Positions 1 to 5,423 of a stretch of 5,423 nucleotides of DNA are shown here, in pieces. The notes under the pieces are model-generated. The model made no database searches. It was not told where the DNA came from and saw only the letters and a program-made list of their open reading frames with translations. The position numbers and the translations under genes were made by a program. The DNA comes from an uncultured Verrucomicrobia subdivision 3 bacterium (lineage in GTDB: Bacteria; Verrucomicrobiota; Verrucomicrobiae; Limisphaerales; CAMLLE01): contig CAMLLE010000253.1 of the NCBI GenBank assembly GCA_946480555.1, positions 1 to 5,423 of the forward strand. Reading direction: 5' to 3'. Numbering within the stretch: position 1 is the stretch's first letter; each line of letters begins with the position of its first letter.

Positions 1-17
1 GTCGCAACGATTCCTGA

Positions 18-1316
18 TCAGAGTTGCTGGCGTTTGAGTCGCGGCAGAGGGATTTCTGGATCGTCCGTCATCGCTTTGTCTGCGGGCAACGATTCGCCAG
101 CCCAAATTCGTTTTGAAGTCCACGCCGTCGCCGGTGCGCTCCAGAACGCATCGCTCGGCGGCAAGCCCAACGGCAGCAGACCGACGCTGCATAAATACAA
201 GCTGCCCGTGGAAATGTAACCTTCTGCCAGCGATGGCTGATGGCCGCAGAATCCCAGCTGCAACCAGCCATTACGATCGAAAGTCCCTCGCGCTTCCACC
301 AGCGGCCGGATCATCGCCGTCATGGCGCAACGAACTTGCGCGGGAGAAATCGCTGTCGGCAGTTCCCGCATCAACGCCATTTGCGCCAGCGTCTGGAATG
401 CGCCGAAGCGGTAAGTGATCGAGCGACCGATCGGCGGGAAGCTTCCGTCGGGAGCGATCAGACGTTCCTGCACTTCCGCAAATCGACGCGATCGATTCAT
501 CACAATCTTCAGCACTGGCTCGAACGCTGCGTCATGTTTCTTCAACTCATGCAAAACATCCACCAGCATCGGCTGGATGACGAACGCGTTGTAATAGTCG
601 AAGTGAAATTTCTCGCCATCGCCGTAAGCGCTGTCGCCCTTGTACCAGCTCAGCATTGATTCAACACACTTCTCGAGGCGCGTTTCGATCGTTGGTTCAC
701 CGGCCTTCAAGAGGAGGGTTTCCACCATTGCAGCGAACATGACCCAATTGCTTCCGCGAGGCGTGCCAATCGCGCGGGATGATTTGATGGCGTCCACCAA
801 TCGCGCGCGCACCACCGGCGTGAGACCGTTCCAAAGCACGTCTGGCGCACGCAGGACTGCCTGGGCCAGGAACGCGGAATCCACCAGGGCCTGGCCGCCG
901 CGGTTGAAGTTCAGGAAATCGGGTGAATCGGGATTTGTGGCGCGCTCAATTGCTTTGTGCGTCTGTTCGATCCAATGCTTCTGTCGCTCCGCTTCTTCAC
1001 CCGCGAGTCCCTTCAATTCCAGCCATGGCGCGATGCCGACAAGCAACCGGGCAAACGCTTCAAGATGAGTGTAACGCCGGCGATCGTCTGGATTCGCCGC
1101 TTCCACCGGCATCCGTTGCTTCAACTCGCCTTTCGCCAGATTCTCCAGCACCGGCGCAGCCAATCGTTCCAGAACGGAAAGCCAGTAGCGTCGATCGTCG
1201 GCGCCGGATGGAGTAATCCTGACCTCCGCAGCGAAAGCCGATTGCGTGGTCAAACCCGCCGCGCCGGCAAATCCCGTTGCAGCTGCTGCCTTGAGAAACT
1301 CACGTCGCGTCTTCAT
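18..1316 (-). CDS. Tat-exported DUF2264 family protein
   Basis: This 432-residue protein begins with a twin-arginine signal: T-R-R-E-F-L-K at residues 3-9, an Ala/Gly-rich hydrophobic stretch (10-24) and an A-F-A site predicting cleavage after residue 29. It should therefore be exported folded to the periplasm or cell surface. The mature part resembles the DUF2264 family (Pfam PF10022) over nearly its whole length. Recognisable blocks are R-x-Y-T-H-L-E-A-F-A-R-L-L-x-G-I-A-P-W (80-98), L-N-F-N-x-G-x-Q-x-L-V-D (135-146), S-N-W-x-M-F-A-A-M-V-E (189-199), W-Y-x-G-D-x-x-Y-G-D-G-x-x-F-H-x-D-Y-Y-N-A-F-V-I-Q-P-M-L (224-251), a G-x-P-P-S-D-A-F-W segment (384-392) and W-x-G-E-S-L-P-A-D-K-A at 405-415. 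The family is mostly helical and probably an alpha/alpha-toroid. From memory, some members are classed as carbohydrate-active (CAZy GH154, beta-glucuronidase), so an exported glycoside hydrolase is plausible but unproven. The ATG overlaps the bioD stop by 4 bases and has no clear Shine-Dalgarno, which fits translational coupling. The Tat motif directly after this ATG supports the start. The family call is firm; the function is inferred. Confidence 0.88.
   Translation of the reverse strand: MKTRREFLKAAAATGFAGAAGLTTQSAFAAEVRITPSGADDRRYWLSVLERLAAPVLENLAKGELKQRMPVEAANPDDRRRYTHLEAFARLLVGIAPWLELKGLAGEEAERQKHWIEQTHKAIERATNPDSPDFLNFNRGGQALVDSAFLAQAVLRAPDVLWNGLTPVVRARLVDAIKSSRAIGTPRGSNWVMFAAMVETLLLKAGEPTIETRLEKCVESMLSWYKGDSAYGDGEKFHFDYYNAFVIQPMLVDVLHELKKHDAAFEPVLKIVMNRSRRFAEVQERLIAPDGSFPPIGRSITYRFGAFQTLAQMALMRELPTAISPAQVRCAMTAMIRPLVEARGTFDRNGWLQLGFCGHQPSLAEGYISTGSLYLCSVGLLPLGLPPSDAFWSAPATAWTSKRIWAGESLPADKAMTDDPEIPLPRLKRQQL
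1313..1316 (-). promoter_or_regulatory. ATGA stop/start overlap coupling bioD to the DUF2264 gene
   Basis: On the minus strand the four bases read ATGA. The TGA ends bioD and the ATG begins the DUF2264 gene. Upstream of the ATG, inside bioD, the sequence (GCCAAGTGTTACCGAC) has no good Shine-Dalgarno. Translation of the second gene therefore most likely depends on ribosomes terminating on bioD. The overlap is seen directly; the coupling is inferred. Confidence 0.85.
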
Positions 1317-1981
1317 GTCGGTAACACTTGGCGGCTGATCTGGTTCAACGTTCGCACAATCTCTTTACGCATTTGCTGGCGCACATCAGTCCGCGGCAGC
1401 CGATGAATCCTGTCGCCAAGAAATTCGCGCAGCAGTGCAATGTTCGAAGCGTAGGACGAATCGCGCCTCGGCGGATCGACCAGGATCAGCTGCGCTCGTT
1501 TCTCAGCTGCCGACGGCAGCGCCTGGAATACGAGCCGCGCCTGATTGATCGCGCCCAGCCGGTTCGGACAAACTACAATCGGAATCGCCCGCAGCGTGCG
1601 GATCAGATCGTTCGAGTCAAACTGTTCTCCCAACGGACTGAGCAAGCCCCCGGCGCCCTCGATGAGAACCAGCGGGAACTTGCGCTGAATGGAGCGCACA
1701 TGCGCCATGACTTCGTTCAACTGGATTTTGCGTCTGGATTTTCGGGCGGCAACCAGCGGTGTCAGAGGCACCTTGAAGAACCATGGGTTGATTTCATCAA
1801 GACTCAGTCGATCTCGTTGGAGTTCGAACAACCTTTCCGCGTCGTCACGGCCCCCGGAGCAAAACAGCTTCAGTGCTGCCATCGGCTGGCCTTGCGCGAG
1901 CAGATGCCGGGTCAGCAGGACAGTGAAGACCGTTTTGCCAACGCTCGTGTCGGTGCCAGTAACGAAGAGAACGCGCTTCAC
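1313..1981 (-). CDS. bioD: Dethiobiotin synthase (BioD)
   Basis: This 222-residue cytoplasmic P-loop enzyme should catalyse the penultimate step of biotin synthesis: 7,8-diaminopelargonate + CO2 + ATP to dethiobiotin. The length matches the family (E. coli about 224). The Walker A G-T-D-T-S-V-G-K-T is at residues 9-17. Lys38 in K-L-F-C-S-G corresponds to the substrate-binding Lys37 of E. coli, and Ser42 to Ser41. Asp46/Asp47 lie where the metal-binding Asp is expected. Glu108 in I-E-G-A-G-G (107-112) matches Glu115, followed by a G-x-x-x-P-L loop and a P-x-V-V / L-G-A-I-N core (134-146). Two positions deviate: the usual Pro after the Lys is Leu39, and the Asn that recognises adenine in E. coli is replaced by Val168 or Asp169, depending on alignment. 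The start is GTG. Upstream in frame there is no ATG, GTG or TTG before a TGA at 2044-2042, and Walker A begins only eight residues in, so this start is forced. No strong Shine-Dalgarno precedes it. No other bio gene lies in the window. A BioD paralogue with a shifted nucleotide or substrate preference is a lesser alternative. Confidence 0.9.
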   Translation of the reverse strand: MKRVLFVTGTDTSVGKTVFTVLLTRHLLAQGQPMAALKLFCSGGRDDAERLFELQRDRLSLDEINPWFFKVPLTPLVAARKSRRKIQLNEVMAHVRSIQRKFPLVLIEGAGGLLSPLGEQFDSNDLIRTLRAIPIVVCPNRLGAINQARLVFQALPSAAEKRAQLILVDPPRRDSSYASNIALLREFLGDRIHRLPRTDVRQQMRKEIVRTLNQISRQVLPT

Positions 1982-2068
1982 GGCTTCATCAAAACGAAAG
2001 CGCGCTCGCGACGCGAATAGAAAAGCCGGGCGTGTGCAGAATCACCCGAACGGGGGCGCAAATGAAGG

Positions 2069-2099
2069 CGGGGCAGCCAGGGAGGTATAGGCTGCCCCG
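2069..2099. repeat. Strong hairpin, 10-bp perfect stem with 11-base loop
   Basis: The arms CGGGGCAGCC (2069-2078) and GGCTGCCCCG (2090-2099) are exact reverse complements, nine of ten pairs being G:C apart from one A:T, with a further G:T wobble outside. The loop is AGGGAGGTATA. On the minus strand the structure ends 87 bases before the bioD GTG. No T-run follows on either strand, so it is not a canonical intrinsic terminator. It may be a leader structure, a decayed terminator of the AsmA-like gene or part of a palindromic dispersed repeat. Confidence 0.7.
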
Positions 2100-2111
2100 T
2101 GGCGCGCGCCA
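2100..2111. repeat. 12-base perfect palindrome abutting the hairpin
   Basis: TGGCGCGCGCCA is its own reverse complement and begins at the base following the 2069-2099 hairpin. It contains GGCGCGCC-like G+C-rich symmetry with an alternating GC core. It could be a protein-binding site or the tip of a larger repeat, but a G+C-rich palindrome of this size can also arise by chance. Confidence 0.45.
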
Positions 2112-2132
2112 TGAATCGCGCTGCCAAGTGGG

Positions 2133-2153
2133 GACATCGGATTGCCGAATGTC
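2133..2153. repeat. Imperfect hairpin, 8-bp stem with one bulge
   Basis: GACATCGG (2133-2140) pairs with CCG-A-ATGTC (2145-2153) across a four-base ATTG loop, with one unpaired A at 2148. On its own it is modest. Its interest is that it follows two other inverted repeats within 85 bases, which suggests a structured or repeat-derived segment. Confidence 0.4.
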
Positions 2154-2250
2154 TGGCTCTTATATCGTCCAGTTCCCGCCGCTGCGATACACCGCTATTG
2201 CCAAATCCTTCGCCGTTTATTGCGCTCCTTGTGGGGGACGAAGCATTTAA

Positions 2251-2280
2251 CCACGGATGAACCCCGATGAAACGCAGTTG
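2251..2280. repeat. Degenerate ~10-base tandem motif (CCACGGATGA type)
   Basis: Three successive decamers, CCACGGATGA, ACCCCGATGA and AACGCAGTTG, line up. The first two agree at 7 of 10 positions and the third only weakly. The TTAACCACGGATGAAC phrase resembles the widely dispersed CCACGGATGAACACGGATGA-type intergenic tandem that I recall from Verrucomicrobiota, Planctomycetota and similar genomes. It lies 8 bases beyond the stop codon of the AsmA-like gene. The family assignment is from memory and the copy is degraded. Confidence 0.4.
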
Positions 2281-2287
2281 GCTCGCT

Positions 2288-5200
2288 TTACTCCGTGAAG
2301 AAATAGCCCGGCTCGCTGCTTGGCTGAGGAGCCAGTTCCTTGAGTGTGCGGATCGGGTGGAACGGCAGCAGAAGGATCTTCGGCACGAAAAACACCGGCT
2401 CGCTCTTCGGTTCCTGCAACGTTCCGGTGAACCTGTATTCGAAAATTTTGCTCACCGGCCAGAGCGTCATGCTCACGAGCTTGCCCACCACCCACGTGTC
2501 GCGAAACAACTCCGCCTGCGCCCGCGCATCCAGGCGGTGGCTTTCCAGGTTCAAAGTTCCCCAGTATTGCAGCCGCATCATCGAAGCGCGGATCTCCAAT
2601 TCCTCCGTGTGCGCCACGCCATTCGTGATGGTGAAGCTCATGGATCCTTCCCGCGCCCGGCTGCTCCCCAGTTCCAATCCCGGCGCAATGCCATCCAATA
2701 CCGGCGAAAGCACGCCAAACAGCGGAATGTCCCAAATCAATCCATCGGTCAGACTCACGCGGCCCGAACCCTGCAGCGTGCTGAGATTTGTGGCGATGCC
2801 TTCCGCAATCGTGAGCCGCCCAGTCAATCGGCCTTCAAGCCGGTTGGTCCGATCGGTGAGATCGGACATCAACAGGTTCAAATCGGCGTCGTCCGCCTTC
2901 ATGTCGAATCGATAACGCACGCCATCACGATTTCGGAAATCGAAGGCCGCGTCGCCAACGGCTGAACCGCGGTAGAAATTTGCCCGCAGGTTCTGCAGTT
3001 CGAGATGTTCCCCGCGCCAGTAGATTCGGCCGGAAATAAAAGGTACGTTGAATCGCCACCATTCGAACGGTCCGCCCTGAATTTCGAAAACTACGTCAGC
3101 GTCGCGCTCATCGCGCAGCGGAATCACGCCGTTCACCTTGCCCGTCACCGGTTCGCCGAACTGATACGGCTCCATGTGCTTCGCGACCTTCGGACCCACG
3201 GCGCGCACCACGCCTTGCGGCCGCACCACGCCGGTCCCATTCGTGAGGTATAACTTCCGGGCCGGAACATCGATGTCGATGATCTCGGCTGTCGCCCATT
3301 CCACGCCGCGCCGGCCCTGGGCTTCGCGAATGCGAATAAACTGATTAGTGTATTCGAGCGTACAACTCGCCGCCTCGAACTTCTCCGCGCGAACACTGAA
3401 ATTCGTTGCCGCGACGCGGATGGACGCGCCAATGCTGGCGTGGTCGTACCAGCGCCCGCGAATCTCGCCCTCGATCACCGGCGAAAGGTCGAAACCGAGA
3501 ATCTCATAAATCCGATGCTGCTTGGGCTCGAGCAGCGGCTTGAGCGCGAGCGGATGAATCGCGCTGTAAATCCGGAAGTGATAATCGCGCGTGGCTTCGT
3601 TCGAAATGTGAACCAGCTTCAACTCGCCCTCGCTCCGGCGCGCAACCAGGTCCGGCAACCGCCAGAACAAGTTTGAATAGCTGAAATGCGAAGCCGCCGA
3701 GTTGAACTCGACGCCGCGAAAGCTGCCTTCACCAACGGCAAAATGCCCATCCAGCCGGATGCTCGGACGAACCTCATTCCGCCAGTCTGCTTTCGCGAGA
3801 TTGGTCCAGGCGGGCAGCTGCAAATGACCCGACGCTTTCAACAGCGGCGATTGCCTCCAGCCGAACTGACCGACCCAGGCGCGGCTTTTCGCCGTCAGCA
3901 AGCCGTCGATGCGATGCACGTCGAAGTCGGAAGAACCGCCGAAGTTGAACTGCCGCGTGGCGACATCCACTGAAGCGTGCGCCTGCAATGATCCGTCATA
4001 AAGCTCGCTGGCAATTCGATTGAGATTGAGGTTTGGCGCGCTCCAGCTCCCCGCGCAAGCAAAGGTCCGCAGCTGCACTTTCGGCGATTCCACTCCACGC
4101 AAGGCGCAATCCCAGCGCAACGCGTAAGGCGCGAGTCTTGCCCAGGCCGCCCACTCTTCGGAAACGGAAACCGCGTTCGTGGCGGGTTCAAAACTGGCGT
4201 TGAACTCGCCGTGCTCGACGTTTGCCGAGGGCGAGTGCGTGCGTTCGAGGATGAGTCGGATCTGCCCGGCCAGCGGCATTGCGTTGGTCAAGGCATGACG
4301 CCACAGGGCTTCGACACGTCCTCTGCTCGCGGTCGCCCATTTCGTTTCCAGCGATTGCGCGCTGAGCGCGAGTCGCGCATCGACCACGTTTGTATCCGGG
4401 GTTGAAGAGATGAGATGCAGCTGAAGATTCAGATTCGCTGCGGCTGCCCAGGGCGTGCGCGCGCTGGCGGCTTCCAAGGCGATTTCTGCGTGCGACAGCT
4501 CATTGCTCGTGGCGGGATGCAGCACGGCGGTGAGGAATCCATTTTGAACCGTGCCCCAAGGCGTGCGCGCGTCGGGCGTGTTCACGTTCAGCCGGACCGT
4601 GAAACTCTGGAGATTTCGCGCGTCGCCCTGAATGTCGAGATGCAGTTCGGGTGCGCTGGCAAATTGAATCTGCTCAAGGGCATCGGCCAGCTGGCGCAGC
4701 CGTCGTTCAACGGCGCCCGGTTCGCTGGGCCTGGTTTTTCGCGCCCGTATCAAATCGCGAATGGCCGAGGCGTTGGTCAGCATGCCGCCGATGTGCAGTT
4801 CCGCGCCCGCGAATTGCGCACGGAAGTTCTCCAGCGCCCAGAGATCGTCCGGAAGCAGCCGCAGCTGGGTTTCAATTTTCTGCAACGAAAGCTGATCGCC
4901 CGAGGACGTTTCATTCGCTGGCATTTCCCATGTCAGTTCGCCTTCGTGCAGGACGAGACCGCGCACCTGCAATTGCAGTTTCAGCAGCGCGGCCCAATCC
5001 AATTGCACCTGGGCTTCGCGAACGGAGAAGCGCGGACCAGGAAGATTGCTGTCGGATCGGAGGAACCGGACATTCTCGGCAACGATGCCGTGATTCCAAC
5101 GCCAGCGCATCCGGGTGAATTCCAGTTCGATGCCGCGGGCTCGGAGGCGTTCCAGCAAGGGAGCTTTGATGAAGTTCGGCAGCCCAACCTGGTTGAGGTA

Positions 5201-5308
5201 AAGCACGCAGCTGAGCAGCACGAGAACGCAGCACCAGACGGCGATGCGAAAGCGCCGGAAATAAATCCGGCACGTTCTCCAGAACCCGCGCTTTTTCTTC
5301 TCAGCCAT
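2288..5308 (-). CDS. AsmA-like inner-membrane-anchored periplasmic protein
   Basis: The protein has about 1006 residues from the chosen ATG. A basic N-terminus (K4-K5-K6-R7, then R11, R14, R18, R19, R21) precedes one membrane segment at about 20-38, placing the rest in the periplasm. Just after it, G-L-P (42-44) and an amphipathic L-L-E-R-L-x-x-R-G-I-E-L-x-F run (51-64) match the N-terminal pattern of AsmA/YhdP/TamB-type proteins. Residues ~80-800 are repetitive, beta-rich sequence with many short Thr/Asn/Gly-turn strands and no catalytic motif. Residues ~801-967 form an AsmA-type C-terminal domain: L-Q-G-S-G-R-V-S-L-T-D-G-L-I-W (845-859), W-G-T-L-N-L-x-S-H-R-L-D-A (916-928) and F-T-G-T-L-Q-E-P (960-967). 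A Pro/hydrophobic tail follows (V-P-K-I-L-L-L-P-F-H-P at 975-985). Relatives are thought to be bridge-like carriers of phospholipid between inner and outer membranes, so a role in outer-membrane homeostasis is the likely job here. The frame stays open to a TTG at 5389, but the 27 extra residues are Arg/His-rich and unlike a signal, so the ATG at 5308 is preferred. No strong Shine-Dalgarno marks either start. Confidence 0.82.
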   Translation of the reverse strand: MAEKKKRGFWRTCRIYFRRFRIAVWCCVLVLLSCVLYLNQVGLPNFIKAPLLERLRARGIELEFTRMRWRWNHGIVAENVRFLRSDSNLPGPRFSVREAQVQLDWAALLKLQLQVRGLVLHEGELTWEMPANETSSGDQLSLQKIETQLRLLPDDLWALENFRAQFAGAELHIGGMLTNASAIRDLIRARKTRPSEPGAVERRLRQLADALEQIQFASAPELHLDIQGDARNLQSFTVRLNVNTPDARTPWGTVQNGFLTAVLHPATSNELSHAEIALEAASARTPWAAAANLNLQLHLISSTPDTNVVDARLALSAQSLETKWATASRGRVEALWRHALTNAMPLAGQIRLILERTHSPSANVEHGEFNASFEPATNAVSVSEEWAAWARLAPYALRWDCALRGVESPKVQLRTFACAGSWSAPNLNLNRIASELYDGSLQAHASVDVATRQFNFGGSSDFDVHRIDGLLTAKSRAWVGQFGWRQSPLLKASGHLQLPAWTNLAKADWRNEVRPSIRLDGHFAVGEGSFRGVEFNSAASHFSYSNLFWRLPDLVARRSEGELKLVHISNEATRDYHFRIYSAIHPLALKPLLEPKQHRIYEILGFDLSPVIEGEIRGRWYDHASIGASIRVAATNFSVRAEKFEAASCTLEYTNQFIRIREAQGRRGVEWATAEIIDIDVPARKLYLTNGTGVVRPQGVVRAVGPKVAKHMEPYQFGEPVTGKVNGVIPLRDERDADVVFEIQGGPFEWWRFNVPFISGRIYWRGEHLELQNLRANFYRGSAVGDAAFDFRNRDGVRYRFDMKADDADLNLLMSDLTDRTNRLEGRLTGRLTIAEGIATNLSTLQGSGRVSLTDGLIWDIPLFGVLSPVLDGIAPGLELGSSRAREGSMSFTITNGVAHTEELEIRASMMRLQYWGTLNLESHRLDARAQAELFRDTWVVGKLVSMTLWPVSKIFEYRFTGTLQEPKSEPVFFVPKILLLPFHPIRTLKELAPQPSSEPGYFFTE

Positions 5309-5423
5309 CAGGTCAATGCGGCGCGCGCACAGCGACGCGTCCTGCCGCCAGTGAAGACGATGTGAGGAGTCTCTGACTCGATGCCTCAACCGGAACCATG
5401 CAGTTGAATCTCAGGCGGAGCGG
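5309..5423. other. Upstream region of the AsmA-like gene, possible gene tail at the edge
   Basis: No promoter or ribosome-binding site stands out. GAGTC-TCT-GACTC (5367-5379) is a small 5-bp hairpin just below the alternative TTG start at 5389. On the minus strand two other frames are open from the window edge. One ends at TGA 5315-5313, four bases before the preferred ATG; the other ends at TGA 5388-5386. Either could be the last residues of an upstream gene, and the first would put the AsmA-like gene in close tandem with it. The stretch is too short to recognise either. Confidence 0.3.

Larger units (their letters stand above)
1982..2287. other. 306-base intergenic region without a supported gene
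   Basis: This gap separates the AsmA-like stop from the bioD start. No open frame on either strand looks like a protein family. There is no tRNA-like cloverleaf and no convincing -35/-10 pair. There is also no BirA-type biotin operator (TTGTAAACC paired with GGTTTACAA) and no BioR-type box. It does contain three inverted repeats (2069-2099, 2100-2111, 2133-2153) and a degenerate tandem motif next to the AsmA-like gene (2251-2280), each listed separately. If bioD has its own promoter it should lie here, so the inverted repeats could sit in a bioD leader RNA. Alternatively the whole stretch is decayed dispersed repeat DNA. A TATAAG hexamer on the minus strand near 2163 could serve as a -10, but no matching -35 is visible. 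Confidence 0.6.

Noticed and set aside
1978..1992. Three-codon mini-ORF ATG-AAG-CCG-TGA overlapping the bioD GTG
   Set aside because: A GTGA-type overlap could in principle couple translation, but the mini-ORF lacks a Shine-Dalgarno and such short frames are common by chance.
1328..2020. 230-codon plus-strand frame mirroring all of bioD
   Set aside because: The minus strand carries an unmistakable BioD with all core motifs. The antisense product is low-complexity Arg/Gln-rich and has no recognisable domain.
2069..2099. Hairpin as an intrinsic terminator
   Set aside because: The stem is strong but no run of T follows on either strand, and it lies about 190 bases beyond the AsmA-like stop.
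2111..2260. 49-codon plus-strand ORF in the intergenic gap starting ATGAATCGC
   Set aside because: There is no ribosome-binding site at a usable distance. The product shows no protein-like features and the frame crosses sequence that looks repeat-derived.
1982..2287. Biotin operator or riboswitch upstream of bioD
   Set aside because: No BirA-type paired TTGTAAACC/GGTTTACAA, no BioR-type box and no recognised riboswitch core was found. No biotin riboswitch class is established to my knowledge.
2267..2965. 232-codon plus-strand frame over the 3' end of the AsmA-like gene
   Set aside because: It overlaps the conserved AsmA C-terminal domain on the other strand, and its translation is Arg/His/Gln-rich without motifs.
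4415..5365. 316-codon open frame on the plus strand
   Set aside because: It lies wholly antisense to the AsmA-like gene. Its product is Arg/Gln/Gly-rich with no family resemblance, a typical shadow of G+C-biased codon use.
5367..5379. GAGTC-TCT-GACTC as an operator
   Set aside because: A 5-bp stem is too short to distinguish from chance without conservation data.
5313..5423. C-terminal tail of an upstream minus-strand gene
   Set aside because: Two competing frames are open to the window edge and neither peptide (36 or about 11 residues) is recognisable, so no partial CDS is called.

Overview
The window carries three genes, all on the minus strand, and reads like ordinary chromosome of a diderm bacterium with moderately high G+C. 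The best guess for the host is Verrucomicrobiota (perhaps the Limisphaerales/Pedosphaera side). This rests on the style of the AsmA-like protein and of the short BioD (a CSGGRDDA-type motif after the catalytic lysine), and on the intergenic sequence. It comes from family memory, not from a search.

Layout in the direction of transcription, from high to low coordinates. (1) 5423-5309 is a short upstream region with no convincing gene. (2) 5308-2288 encodes a protein of about 1006 residues with one N-terminal membrane anchor, a long beta-rich periplasmic body and an AsmA-type C-terminal domain. It is probably involved in envelope lipid transport or outer-membrane homeostasis. (3) 2287-1982 is a 306-base gap without a supported gene. 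It holds a strong hairpin, a 12-base palindrome, a weaker hairpin and a degenerate ~10-base tandem motif, and looks like decayed dispersed repeat or structured leader DNA. (4) 1981-1313 encodes BioD, dethiobiotin synthase, with a GTG start that is the only usable one. (5) 1316-18 encodes a Tat-exported DUF2264 protein whose ATG overlaps the bioD stop codon (ATGA).

The bioD and DUF2264 genes are almost certainly co-transcribed and translationally coupled. The pairing is odd: one product is a cytoplasmic cofactor-biosynthesis enzyme, the other an exported, possibly carbohydrate-active protein. The AsmA-like gene lies across the 306-base gap and may be a separate unit. No other biotin gene and no recognisable biotin operator is visible.

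I found no clear new defence, mobile or RNA system. The points most worth following up are the bioD/DUF2264 coupling, the substitutions at conserved BioD positions, and the cluster of inverted repeats upstream of bioD.
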